Source: Pararge aegeria (taxonomy: Eukaryota; Arthropoda; Insecta; Lepidoptera; Nymphalidae). From it: DNA of 64,000 nucleotides. The DNA lies in the NCBI RefSeq assembly GCF_905163445.1, contig NC_053204.1:131501-195500 (forward strand), in the 5' to 3' direction. Under the pieces are notes generated by a model, which was not told where the DNA came from, ran no database searches, and was given only the letters and a program-made list of their open reading frames with translations. Each line of letters opens with the position of its first letter. Position 1 is the first letter of the stretch. Positions 53,766 to 64,000 of this stretch are shown here, piece after piece. The position numbers and the translations under genes are program-made.

Positions 53766-56104
53766 CTCCTTCACCTTCGGAACCCTGCTCTTCCCCTCCT
53801 TCACCTTCGGAACCCTGCTCTTCCCGTCCTTCACCTTCGGAACCCTGCTCTTCCCCTCCTTCACCTTCGGACCCCTGCTCTTCCCGTCCTTCACCTTCGG
53901 AACCCTGCTCTTCCCCTCCTTCACCTTCGGAACCCTGCTCTTCCCCTCCTTCACCTTCGGACCCCTGCTCTTCCCGTCCTTCACCTTCGGAACCCTGCTC
54001 TTCCCGTCCTTTACCTTCGGCCCCCGGCTCTTCCCCTCCTTCACCTTCGGACCCCTGCTCTTCCCCTCGTTCACCTTCGGACCCCTGCTCTTCCCCTCCT
54101 TCACCTTCGGACCCCTGCTATTCCCCTCCTTCACCTTCGGACCCCTGCTCTTCCCCTCGTTCACCTTCGGACCCCTGCTCTTTCCGTCCTTCACCTTCGG
54201 ACCCCTGCTCTTCCCCTCCTTCACCTTCGGACCCCTGCTCTTCCCCTCCTTCACCTTCGGACCCCTGCTCTTCCCCTCCTTCACCTTCGGAACCCTGCTC
54301 TTCCCCTCCTTCACCTTCGGACCTTCCCCTCCTTCACCTTCGGAACCCTGCTCTTCCCCTCCTTCACCTTCGGACCCCTGCTCTTTCCCTCCTTCACCTT
54401 CGGACCCCTGCTCTTTCCGTCCTTCACCTTCGGACCCCTGCTCTTCCCCTCCTTCACCTTCGGACCCCTCCTCTTCCCGTCCTTCACCTTCGTACCCCTG
54501 CTCTTCCCCTCCTTCACCTTCGGAACCCTGCTCTTCCCGTCCTTCACCTTCTGAACCCTGCTCTTCCCCTCCTTCACCTTCGGAACCCTGCTCTTCCCCT
54601 CCTTCACCTTCGGACCCCTGCTCTTCCCCTCCTTCACCTTCGGACCCCTGCTCTTCCCCTCCTTCACCTTCGGAACCCTGCTCTTCCTGTCCTTCACCTT
54701 CGGAACCCTGCTCTTCCCCTCCTTCACCTTCGGACCCCTGCTCTTCCCCTCCTTCACCTTCGGAACCCTGCTCTTCCCCTCCTTCACCTTCGGACCCCTG
54801 CTCTTCCCCTCCTTCACCTTCGGACCCCTCCTCTTCCCGTCCTTCACCTTCGGACCCCTGCTCTTCCCGTCCTTCACCTTCGGAACCCTGCTCTTCCCGT
54901 CCTTCACCTTCTGAACCCTGCTCTTCCCCTCCTTCACCTTCGGAACCCTGCTCTTCCCCTCCTTCACCTTCGGACCCCTGCTCTTCCCCTCCTTCACCTT
55001 CGGACCCCTGCTCTTCCCCTCCTTCACCTTCGGAACCCTGCTCTTCCCGTCCTTCACCTTCGGAACCCTGCTCTTCCCCTCCTTCACCTTCGGACCCCTG
55101 CTCTTCCCCTCCTTCACCTTCGGACCCCTGCTCTTCCCCTCCTTCACCTTCGGAACCCTGCTCTTCCCGTCCTTCACCTTCGGACCCTGCTCTTCCCCTC
55201 CTTCACCTTCGGAACCCTGCTCTTCCCCTCCTTCACCTTCGGACCCCTGCTCTTCCCCTCCTTCACCTTCGGACCCCTGCTCTTCCCCTCCTTCACCTTC
55301 GGAACCCTGCTCTTCCCGTCCTTCACCTTCGGACCCTGCTCTTCCCCTCCTTCACCTTCGGAACCCTGCTCTTCCCCTCCTTCACCTTCGGACCCCTGCT
55401 CTTCCCCTCCTTCACCTTCGGACCCCTGCTCTTCCCCTCGTTCACCTTCGGACCCCTGCTCTTCCCCTCCTTCACCTTCGGACCCCTGCTCTTCCCCTCC
55501 TTCACCTTCGGAACCCTGCTCTTCCCGTCCTTCACCTTCGGACCCTGCTCTTCCCCTCCTTCACCTTCGGAACCCTGCTCTTCCCCTCCTTCACCTTCGG
55601 ACCCCTGCTCTTCCCCTCCTTCACCTTCGGACCCCTGCTCTTCCCCTCCTTCACCTTCGGAACCCTGCTCTTCCCGTCCTTCACCTTCGGACCCCTGCTC
55701 TTCCCCTCCTTCACCTTCGGACCCCTGCTCTTCCCCTCCTTCACCTTCGGACCCCTGCTCTTCCCCTCCTTCACCTTCGGACCCCTGCTCTTCCCCTCCT
55801 TCACCTTCAGCCCCCTGCTCTTCCCCTCCTTCACCTTCGGACCCCTGCTCTTCCCCTCGTTCACCTTCGGACCCCTGCTCTTCCCCTCCTTCACCTTCGG
55901 ACCCCTGCTCTTCCCCTCCTTCACCTTCGGACCCCTGCTCTTCCCCTCCTTCACCTTCGGACCCCTGCTCTTCCCCTCCTTCACCTTCGGAACCCTGCTC
56001 TTCCCGTCCTTCACCTTCGGAACCCTGCTCTTCCCCTCCTTCACCTTCGGACCCCTTCTCTTCCCCTCCTTCACCTTCGGACCCCTGCTCTTCCCCTCCT
56101 TCAC
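53766..56104. repeat. 30-bp minisatellite, array 5 (~78 units)
   Basis: Corresponds to array 1 but is about 1.6 kb shorter; several blocks are lost. A 23-bp unit lies near 54321, and 29-bp units near 55181, 55332 and 55542. It ends TCCTTCAC/GCTGCTTCGC, directly at the DNA equivalent to about 8645. Confidence 0.97.
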
Positions 56105-56303
56105 GCTGCTTCGCTTTAATTTTAATTTTGTAAAAATAGTATTATTTTAATAACTTATCCCATTCTTTGAGTACAGATTTAATCAGACAACTGTCTGTAC
56201 GCTGGGGTTTTATAGAAAAAGTCGCAAATTTTTAGCTGTTTCACAAATTAAGAAAAGTAGCGAATTGTTTCCGGTAATAATGGACTGGTCTCCGTGTCCG
56301 CAG
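56105..56303. other. DNA upstream of the carrier exon (copy 2)
   Basis: Equivalent to 8645-8839 with small changes (a 4-bp AATT-type insertion in CACAAATTAAGAAAAG). It ends with the same 3' splice site. Confidence 0.6.
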
Positions 56304-56389
56304 AGGCTACCCCGCCACTGTGCTGGGGGTGATCCCCTACGCGGGGGTGTCTTTCTTCACCTACGACTCGCTGAAGCACTGGTACCTGG
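56304..56389 (+). pseudogene. SLC25A42: SLC25A42-like mitochondrial carrier, internal exon (copy 2)
   Basis: Sequence, splice sites and phases identical to 8840-8925. No degradation has occurred since duplication. Confidence 0.75.
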
Positions 56390-57353
56390 GTGAGTCGCGG
56401 GACATTGCTACACGTGTTTAACTCACGACGCCCGAATGTGAGTGAATGAACAAATGAATGGGACGTGTCGCCCCGTGTCCTTCAATTTGAGACGTATACC
56501 GTTGCGGATAGGTATAGCTACAAAGGGTAGAATTGCATGTAACACCTTGTACAGGTAACCACTGCTTACCTTAGCAGCAGTATCCCATAGTATTGACCTA
56601 ATGCTGTGAAAGTAACTAAAACAGCAGCAGCAATTTGGTGGGTAGGTGTTTGGGCTCGTGTGACTGTAATCACGCGCTTTAGATCGGAACGCTGCATTAC
56701 AACAATGCTGCTCAGCGACAGAATAAAACATGGTGGTGATACTTCCGCGGATGAGCTCCGTTTCAAATAGCTGTTCATGTTGAATGATATGTAAACGAAA
56801 GAACGATTGAACGAAAGAGCGAACTATGAGAGCGGAAAATTTGTATTACCATTTTATTACCTATAATCTCTAAAGTTTTATATACACATTAAGCACCTTA
56901 ATGAATGAATACACATTTATTATACAACAGACCAAAGTATAGAACAAAATAACATAATACGTAATAAATACATTATTTTAAATTAAAAAAAAAACTGACT
57001 TCAACATACGCCCAGGAACTTAAATACAAAAAAAAATTTGCTACTTTGGGTTACATTATTGTTGATTTTTTAATAACAGCAAATCGGTTCAGGCGTCTTC
57101 GAGTAATCGGGTAATACATTAAAAAAAAAAGATTCCGACGAATTAAGAAACTCTTCCTTCTTGAAGTCGGTTAAAAAGCCAGTGGCCTCGATCTCTTCAA
57201 GGCAACCAATGGCGTGAAAAACCCGTGTGTATAAAACCATTTTACCGTTTACTTGGAATAGCAATGTCAATGGGAAGTTAGCAATATGCGGTCGATGGCT
57301 TGAGTTGTAATGGATGAATTAAATGAATGAATCGAGCTAAATCTGTTCCGCAG
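56390..57353 (+). other. Carrier intron (copy 2), with MITE-like element at 56991-57176
   Basis: Also 964 bp, nearly identical to 8926-9889 (one visible change is AAAGTATAG for AAAGAATAG). The inverted-repeat element is kept. Confidence 0.7.
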
Positions 57354-57438
57354 AGTACACGGGCTCGAGCCCGCGAGGCCTCACTAACATGGCGTTCGGC
57401 GGCGCGGCGGGCGCGCTCGCGCAGACCGCGTCGTACCC
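57354..57438 (+). pseudogene. SLC25A42: SLC25A42-like mitochondrial carrier, next exon (copy 2)
   Basis: Same 85 bp as 9890-9974 and likewise without a following exon. Confidence 0.75.
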
Positions 57439-57837
57439 GTACTTGAATGACGTATATTTTGTAAAGTTGGCTCGTGGTACGTGGTGACGTAGATACTTGC
57501 TCGACGAACAAGCTCCTACACATACCTTGTAGAATCCTGTTAGTGAGGTAAACTTGCGACGTTGCTACGTGATTCACCATCATCTTCATCCATAGCTTAA
57601 ATGTCCCATTGCTGGGTACACGCCTCCTCCCTCTTATAGTAGAACTACTTTTAATATCACAAGTTAGTAATAACGGGGACCGACACTTTAATGTTCTGTT
57701 CAAGCCACTGGGGCTCAGACCCCAAATTTCCTATCTCCGTGGGTGTGCTAATATATAATAAACTCTGTACTAAAATCTGTGTGGTGTATAACGATGACAG
57801 AAATTGTATAATCCACCATGCAGATCCGGTTTAGATC
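57439..57837 (+). other. DNA after the carrier exon (copy 2)
   Basis: Equivalent to 9975-10371. No gene seen. Confidence 0.5.
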
Positions 57838-58008
57838 CCACAGGGCACGTGCATACGTAAAGCCAAATGGTTTGACTGGAGCTATATTATATTGGTAATC
57901 GTTGATTACTGCGGTTACCTGTCAATGTAAATACGTAAGTAAAAACAAAAAAGTTTGATCTGGCGATATTAAAAAATATAAGGATTGGATGTTATCTAAC
58001 CTAACCTA
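57838..58008. repeat. Recurrent gamma-flanking segment (copy 4)
   Basis: As in copy 1, it is continuous with carrier-flank DNA and ends CTAACCTAACCTA. Confidence 0.75.
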
Positions 58009-58160
58009 TTTTTTTTTTTTTTTTTTTTTTTAACGCTGGGAAATGCGTTTATGCATCCCCTCCGGAAACAGCGCATCCGAAGCTGCGCCGTTTCCGGAGG
58101 GGTATGTGGGACTCACCGGCATAAAGCGGCCAGAATACCCACTAAAACCCAGCGATGTTC
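58009..58160 (-). promoter_or_regulatory. PolyA tail and type-2 3'UTR of gamma, copy 5
   Basis: T23 with the copy-1 form of the loop (CACCGGC). It thus mixes the tail length of copies 2 and 3 with the loop base of copy 1. Confidence 0.8.
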
Positions 58161-59561
58161 CTACTGCCTAAGGTGGCTCCCGAGGTGCCTCAAGGCCAGC
58201 GCCAGGACTCTTCCCGGGACTCCATCCGGTCCCGGTGCCTTCTTGCACCGCCGCAGGTGGTTCCACGCTTCTCCTAATTCATCCTCTGTGACCGGAGGGG
58301 CTTCCATCGACTCTTCTCGCTCCCCGAATGATGGAATCGTCATAGTCGGGGGCGTAAAAGCTGGTGGTTGAGGAAAGAGTCCAGACACCACCCGATTAAG
58401 GAGCTCCGGCTCCATGGAGTTCATGGGTGGGGCACTCCGCATCTTACCTCTGACGATGCGGTATGGCCGACCCCATGGATCCCTATTCAGGGTTGCCAGG
58501 AACTCCTCGCTGGCGGAGTCCTTGGCATTAGCGATGGCCACCTGGAATGCCCTTTTTGCCCTCTGGAGCTCTTTATATAGGCGATCCTCTTCCGGCGCGT
58601 CCAGTGGCCTTCTTCGGCGGCAGCGGGTGTAAGCCCGGCGCGCCCGATTACTGTCGCAACGGAGAGCAGCAATTTCTTGCGACCACCAGTAAACCGCCTT
58701 CCGGGCTGGGAGGCACCTGGTCCGGGGCATCGCTGCATCACATACCCTCTTCAATGCGATGCGGAAACGCCTCGTCCTCTCCTCAACATCAGTCAGCACC
58801 GGGGTGGCTGCGTTCCAGGCCTCAACAATGGCTCCTTCCTCCACCATTTCACGGTCGAGGCGGGCTAGGGACCATCTCGGAAACACTACTCTCCCTCCTC
58901 CGGTCTGACTTTGAGGCAACGAGCAGGATGCGGAGACTCTCCACCGGATGTACCGATGGTCTGACAGAGTCTCCACTTCCTCGAGGACGCGCCAATCCTG
59001 GGCACGTGAGGCGATGGCAGGGGTAGCGAATGAGACATCCACTATTGACCCCCCCTGCCGTCGCACACAGGTGTTTGCGCGTCCTTGGTTGAGAAGGACC
59101 AGGCCGACCATGGCAGCCCAGTTCTCCAACTCAACTCCCCTCAGATCTGTTATGGGGGATCCCCACGCCGCAGACTTCGCATTTAGGTCCCCCATCAGGA
59201 TTACCTGGGTCGGGGCCGCACCTCTCACCACTGGCTCCAGACTTCTAAGATAAGCCTCGAAGGCAGACAGGGGTTTGTTTGGGGAGAAGTATACTCCAAT
59301 TAGTGTCACCTCCCCCCACACGACCGCTACAAACCCTGGTCCGCTGCGTTGTGGAACCAGTGGAATTCCATGTGCCGGCACCACAACAGCCACCGATCCC
59401 TCGACGTCACCAGCCCAATTTGATTGAGTAGGGATGAAGTAGGGCTCGGCGGCTGTCGCCACTTGAATCTGCCACTCCGCCATGTGTTGTATCAGGAGGT
59501 CCTGGGCACGGGCGCAGTGGTTCAGATTGGCCTGCAGAAATTCGCTATGGCGTATGGTCAT
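58161..59561 (-). pseudogene. Gamma ORF2: endonuclease and linker (copy 5)
   Basis: 466 codons. It shares TRRFRIALKR with copy 1 (ARRFRIALKR in copies 2-4) and VTEDELGEAW with copies 2-4 (VTENELGEAW in copy 1). Confidence 0.85.
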
Positions 59562-60422
59562 TAGTCGCCATTTCGATGTCCTCCTGTGGCGGTTCTTGTC
59601 GACCTCTTGAAGAGCCTGGGGCCCGAGTCAAAGGAGCCTCCTTACCCTTCGTTGGAGGCGGGAAACACTTAAGCCCTCCCATAACATGACCAGCTTTCCT
59701 GCCCATTTGCGTGCAGATTGCACATTTAGGCTCATCCGAGCACGAGGCCGCCTTGTGCCCTTCCCTGCCACATCTGAAGCACAAAGTGCTCCGGTCGGCA
59801 GGTGATGGGCAGAGAGCCCTTGTGTGACCCACCCCCATGCACTTAAAGCAGCGCATCGGGATAGGTTCCAAAAGGGTAACACGGGCTGACGACCACCCAA
59901 CGACTATCCTTCCCTCTGCTACGAGTAGCTTCGCTGTAGTCACAGGGCATCGGACCAATATCGATCCAGTCCCGCTGGGTCCCGCCCGAATAGCACCAGC
60001 TCTAACCTGCTCCAGTGGAACACTTCCCATTTGCGCCACCACCCTCTGCACTTCTTCAGGTGTGACGGACTCGTCAATACCAGCGATCCTCAGTTCTGCG
60101 GTTTTCATGGGCCGTGTAACCGTCACCCATTCGCCGACCAGGCCTTGCAGTTTGCCCGCCAGCTCATCTGCAGCCTTGGCGCTGTCGGCCCCCGGAACCT
60201 CAATAACTCTGGCCCCGGTGGCTGATTTGCGCACCCGTACATGATCCACTCCGACCTCCTTCAAGGCCAGGCCCGCGGTGGCTGTCTTCACGACCGTTGA
60301 GGACTTTGGAGGGCTCAGTTTACCCTTGCGTTTAGCCGGCGTAGCCTTAGCAGGTGCGCAGGCTGAGTTAGGAGCCTTGGGCTTAGTGGACTTAGCCGTC
60401 TTGGCTTTAGCCTTCCTCCCAA
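59545..60422 (-). pseudogene. Gamma ORF1 C-terminal half (copy 5), 51-bp deletion
   Basis: Undeleted at the ORF1/ORF2 border. Near 60288 it lacks 51 bp present in other copies; the missing part lies between two GACCGT repeats. The loss is in frame and removes the VITLRPEVVATQTYA region before MKTATAG. Confidence 0.8.
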
Positions 60423-61548
60423 TTACCTTTGACCAGGCGGGTGGGGTTGGTGGGGCTGGAGCGTGGTCTCAGTGGCTTCAGCCTCACGTGGCTCTGCACT
60501 ACGTGTGGAGACGCTGCACTCTGTCTGCGGCGCAGCGGTAGGCTTAGTGGTCTTAGTTCCTGCCGCCGAGCGAGTCTTTGCTGGACGCGCAGGCGAAGGG
60601 CCCGCTGATGGCTCATCGGGAGAGCGGCGGGTAACTGCTCCTTTCTTTTTATCAGCCGCGAGTGGCGGCCTCAAAATGGGCTCCTGTGGGAGTCGCTTTT
60701 CCAGCTGCTCGAGGCGGTCATTTACCATCCCCCCGATGGATATAAAGAGATCCCTCTTTAAGGTCTCAAGCATCTCGCCGAGTGCCGGGGAGCTCTGGGG
60801 ATCCATGCCCAGATCGGGCTGACCCACTGGTGCAGGGGATTTTTCCCTTGCAGAGAACGCGAACCGGAGGGCCTTGACCTCCGCTCTTAAGGCGGCCATC
60901 TCCTGTCGCATCCTCCTGTTGTCTGCCCGGAGCCTTTGGGCTTCCTCGTCAATCGTCATTGCCTGTAGGGCGTCCATGGCTGCGCGGATTTCTTTGGTAG
61001 CCCGGTTTATTTCACCCTTCACGCCGCCCTTGAGGTTGTTGGACTTCTGAGTCTCGCACGTTATCGAGGAGACCGCACTCCTGGCCCTGTCGATGAGCTC
61101 GTCTTTTGTTGGGCCATATTCGCCATCGGCATTCATGGTCACTTTAGCCCTATTGATAGGACTCCGTTCTCGCACACCTTCATCTACTCTTTCAGCCCGA
61201 GCCCTTCCCACTTTGTTGTTACTGCAGACTCAGTCTCAGGCTCCACTGCGACAGCCTTCAACGAGGGCTCTCCTTCTTCCTCTTCCCGTGAGTCCACCTG
61301 ATCATGGGGCCGCTTTGATACGGCTCCGGCTACCTTCCAAGGCTCCACTAAGGCCTCCAAAACTCTGTCACTATCGTCTGAATCAGTGTCCATTAGAAGC
61401 TCATTAACCTTTTCCTCCTCCGTTGGCTTAGGCAGAACAATCTAAGCCGGTAAGCCTGTCCTTCTCTCTTCCTTCCTCTCTCTTCCTCTCCTTGCGGGCC
61501 TTCTAGCCCTCTAATATTACTATTCTTTCTAATTTTATTTATTTCCAT
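60423..61548 (-). pseudogene. Gamma ORF1 N-terminal half (copy 5)
   Basis: Carries the 13-bp deletion of copy 2 (about 61214) and a private 1-bp loss near 61443 (AATCTAAGCC for AATCTTCAGCC), so the N-terminus is in three frames. It lacks the TAA of copies 3 and 4. Confidence 0.8.
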
Positions 61549-61773
61549 ATTTGATCCCACGAGTATGGGGGAAATATTCAGTCCATCCGGGTGGTGCCCC
61601 CTGCACCCAGATAAGCCAAAGCGTAACTCGCCAAAGGGTGTCGGCCGGTACCCTGACGGGGGTCGCACTAGAGACTGAACTACCCATCAGCCATGCATCC
61701 CCTCGCGGTGCGCCGCCGCTTGGGATTCGGGGTGATTTTTATAGAGGTTTTCTTCCTCGCAGTCCGGCCGGTT
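61549..61773 (-). other. Gamma 5'UTR, truncated (copy 5)
   Basis: Same hairpin motif and join to beta as in copies 1, 2 and 4. Confidence 0.65.
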
Positions 61774-62505
61774 AAGGACCTCGACCTCGACCAAAAAGTC
61801 CCGGTCAATGCGCGACAGCGACCAACGAGGACCGTCCTCTCGCAAGGGGGTTGGACCGCTCGGGAGAACCGAACTTGCGGAGATGTCGAACCTCAAGTAT
61901 CTGTGGTCCGACAACGTCTCCACGTTCTCCAGCACCTTCCAGCCCCGAACACGGCGCGCCAGGGCAGCATCTGCGAAAGTGACGTCCACAATGGAGCCGC
62001 CCTGTTGCCGCACGCATGTGTTTACCGATCCTCGGTTTAAGACCGTGAGGCCAGTCGCCATCGCCCATTCCTCCAGCTCTCGTCCACGCGGATCCGTCGC
62101 TGGACACCCCCATGCCACAGATTTTGCATTGAGGTCCCCAGCGACAAGAACGCGGCCGGAGCGTCTTCTGCTTATCAGGACGCCGACTTCAGCAAGAAAC
62201 TGTTCGAAGTCAGCGAGACTTTTATTAGGCGAGAAGTACACTCCGACTACCATAACGTCGTCAACGAAAGCCGAGACGTATACCCGACCTCGCACTACGT
62301 TATCGAAGGCTGGAGAGCCCACTATGGACCGGGACGTTATGGCAACCACTCCTTCCGTATCTCCCACCCAATTATCCCCAGAAGGGACGCGATAGGGCTC
62401 AGCTACCACGGCTACGTGAATCAACCACTCCGCCATGCTCTGGAAGAAGAGGTCCTGAGCTCTGGCGCAGTGGTTGATATTCGCCTGGAGGAGGTTCAGG
62501 TCCAT
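61774..62505 (-). pseudogene. Beta ORF2: endonuclease domain, truncated (copy 4)
   Basis: Same as 14342-15073 (DLFFQSMAEW form), ending at the same gamma join. Confidence 0.85.
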
Positions 62506-62507
62506 TA

Positions 62508-63500
62508 TTAGTCTTCGGCCATTGGAACCTCCTCAGTCCCCTGCTGCGTTTCCGCTTGCTGAGGTGAGCAAGAAGACTGCTCAGTAGCCTGGCCTGCCTT
62601 CCCTCTCTTCTTCTTGCCCGCAGATGGGGATACGCAGGACTTGCTGCCCACGCGATGCTTCGCCGTTCTGCCATCCGCTGCACAGACCACGCAATGTGGT
62701 GTAGCGGAGCATTCACGGGCCTTATGACCCGGTCGGCCGCAGCGATAGCACAAACCACTGCGGTCGACCCCTGCCTTGCACTGGGCACCCATGTGCCCCG
62801 GTGCCAGGCACCGATAGCACATCAGGGGCCGGGCGTCCAGCAACTTTACTTGGGCCGACACCCATCCCACGAGGAGCCTTCCTCCTGCTACTACCTTCTT
62901 GGCAGCTGCAACGGGACAGTGCACTAACACTGCCCCTAGCCCGTCGTACAGGCGGCCTCCTGTAGCTGCCTTTCGGAGTCGGACTCCTTGTGCGCCAATG
63001 TCTGCTGCATTTATTCTCGCCTTCGCAGCGGCAATAACTTTTGCATAAGTCGCGCCCCTTTCTTCCGCCCCCGGTTGCAGCGTTAAGATGACTGCTGATG
63101 ACCGAGGTGTGCGGAGTTTGCTGGCGCGACTTTTCGCATCAGGTCGCTTCTTGGGACCTACTTTCGTCCATTCCGACGACTGGCTCTTCCCCTGGTGTGG
63201 GCCAGCCTCCTGATTCCCGTTCTTTTTCTTCTTCTTCTTTTTCTTCTTCTCCGCGGAAGGTGGAGTAGAAGAGGAAGTAGAAGGGTCTGTCGTCATCCGT
63301 GCCCGTGGCTGACTCCACGAGGACCCAGCTGGGCGATGAGGTGGTGCCGAGGGCGCCTGCCCTGCGAGCCTGCTGTGTTCAGATCGGGCGGGCCCCTTAG
63401 GCGCGCTTTCAGTAGGCGGTTTTGCGGTGCCTGGAGATCCCGATGCCGCGGCAGCATATGTGCGCCCGTCTCGCCTTTTGTCGGTCGCCAAAGGCGGCCT
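62508..63500 (-). pseudogene. Beta ORF1, doubly deleted (copy 3)
   Basis: Keeps the three zinc knuckles, the Lys run and the Pro-rich middle. A 228-bp in-frame deletion near 62948 (CGTCGTA/CAGGCGG) removes 76 residues covering the RRM-like part. A larger deletion at about 63500 removes the N-terminal ~395 codons and fuses the rest to the 5'UTR, so the natural start codon is gone. Confidence 0.85.
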
Positions 63501-64000
63501 AATGTCGGCCGTTTTTTAGGCCTAATGGGGACCCTTCCCAGACACCCTAGTGGCTGCACTCCCAGCAACCATGCATCCCATCGGCGGGCATCAAACCTTA
63601 GGATTGGGGTAATTTTTTATAGAGGTTGTCTTCCTCGCAGCCCCACGCTCAGTGCGCGGGACCCCCGGTTCCGCTCAGTGCGGATTACGGGTTGCCCGAC
63701 GGTGGCCGAAGCCAGCGCTCACCGGCCATGAAGACCGGAGAGCCCACCGCGCTGGGCGTTTCCACCCACACCGGTGATTTTTTTACCGAGGTTGTCCTTC
63801 CTCGCGGCCTGTAAGGCCCCACCCTCAGTGGCAGCGCACAGAAGCGCCCCACCCTCAGTGGCAGCGCACAGAAGCGCCCCACCCCGCCTCGTGCTAGTTT
63901 TGGTTCGCGCCGGGTTTCCCCGGTACCCCCCATATCTGGGAGGCATTCCCCTATCCACCACCCGGGGACGCGCCCGATGGGGGACTAGCAACCCCACACG
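63501..64000 (-). other. 5'UTR of beta element (copy 2), to window end
   Basis: Same as 47820-48305, with both 30-bp repeats and hairpin motifs. It stops at CCCCACACG, just short of where telomeric repeat or the next polyT is expected. Confidence 0.75.

Overview
The window is animal nuclear DNA, most likely from a moth or butterfly (Lepidoptera). Supporting this: (CCTAA)n telomere-type repeats (TTAGG on the minus strand, the arthropod telomere unit); R1-clade non-LTR retrotransposons inserted in those repeats at the position and in the orientation described for the silkworm SART family; BEL/Pao and Ty3/Gypsy fragments; and two intron-separated exons of a mitochondrial carrier with very GC-rich third positions. 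Nothing here looks prokaryotic. No intact host gene is present. Almost everything is transposon-derived and on the minus strand. Family names alpha, beta, gamma, delta and epsilon are mine.

Layout. 1-2246: alpha element (RT remnant, ORF1, 5'UTR), then a telomeric tract. 2247-4170: polyA/3'UTR and broken ORF2 end of another R1-clade element, joined to a Pao gag and its leader. 4171-8089: 30-bp minisatellite. 8090-10371: two exons of an SLC25A42-like carrier on the plus strand. 10372-14341: gamma element copy 1. 14342-16697: beta endonuclease and ORF1. 16698-20314: second alpha/ORF2/Pao block. 20315-24341: second minisatellite. 24342-26469: 3' half of a Gypsy element. 26470-28075: gamma, delta and epsilon scraps. 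28076-30765: third Pao gag and third array. 30771-34760: gamma copy 2. 34761-36600: beta scrap plus the only stretch with a gamma RT core. 36601-37457: fourth array. 37463-44677: gamma copies 3 and 4, a 3212-bp tandem duplication. 44678-48310: the best beta copy. 48311-51742: an internally deleted element carrying alpha ORF1. 51743-57837: a second version of 2158-10371, with fifth array and carrier exons. 57838-64000: gamma copy 5 and a deleted beta copy.

The whole is a nested, scrambled duplication. The start of the window recurs about 49.6 kb later (47.4 kb in later parts), with smaller offsets of about 16.1-16.4 kb, 6.7 kb and 3.2 kb. Identical lesions shared between copies show that DNA-level duplication, not repeated retrotransposition, made most copies. 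A subtelomeric region or a degenerate chromosome such as a W would fit; the sequence cannot say which.

The most interesting signals are three different R1-clade 3'UTRs that keep one RNA architecture through different but complementary stem sequences, a conserved 5'UTR hairpin, internally deleted elements that keep both termini, and a strongly strand-asymmetric minisatellite whose G-rich strand is the same strand as TTAGG in all five arrays.
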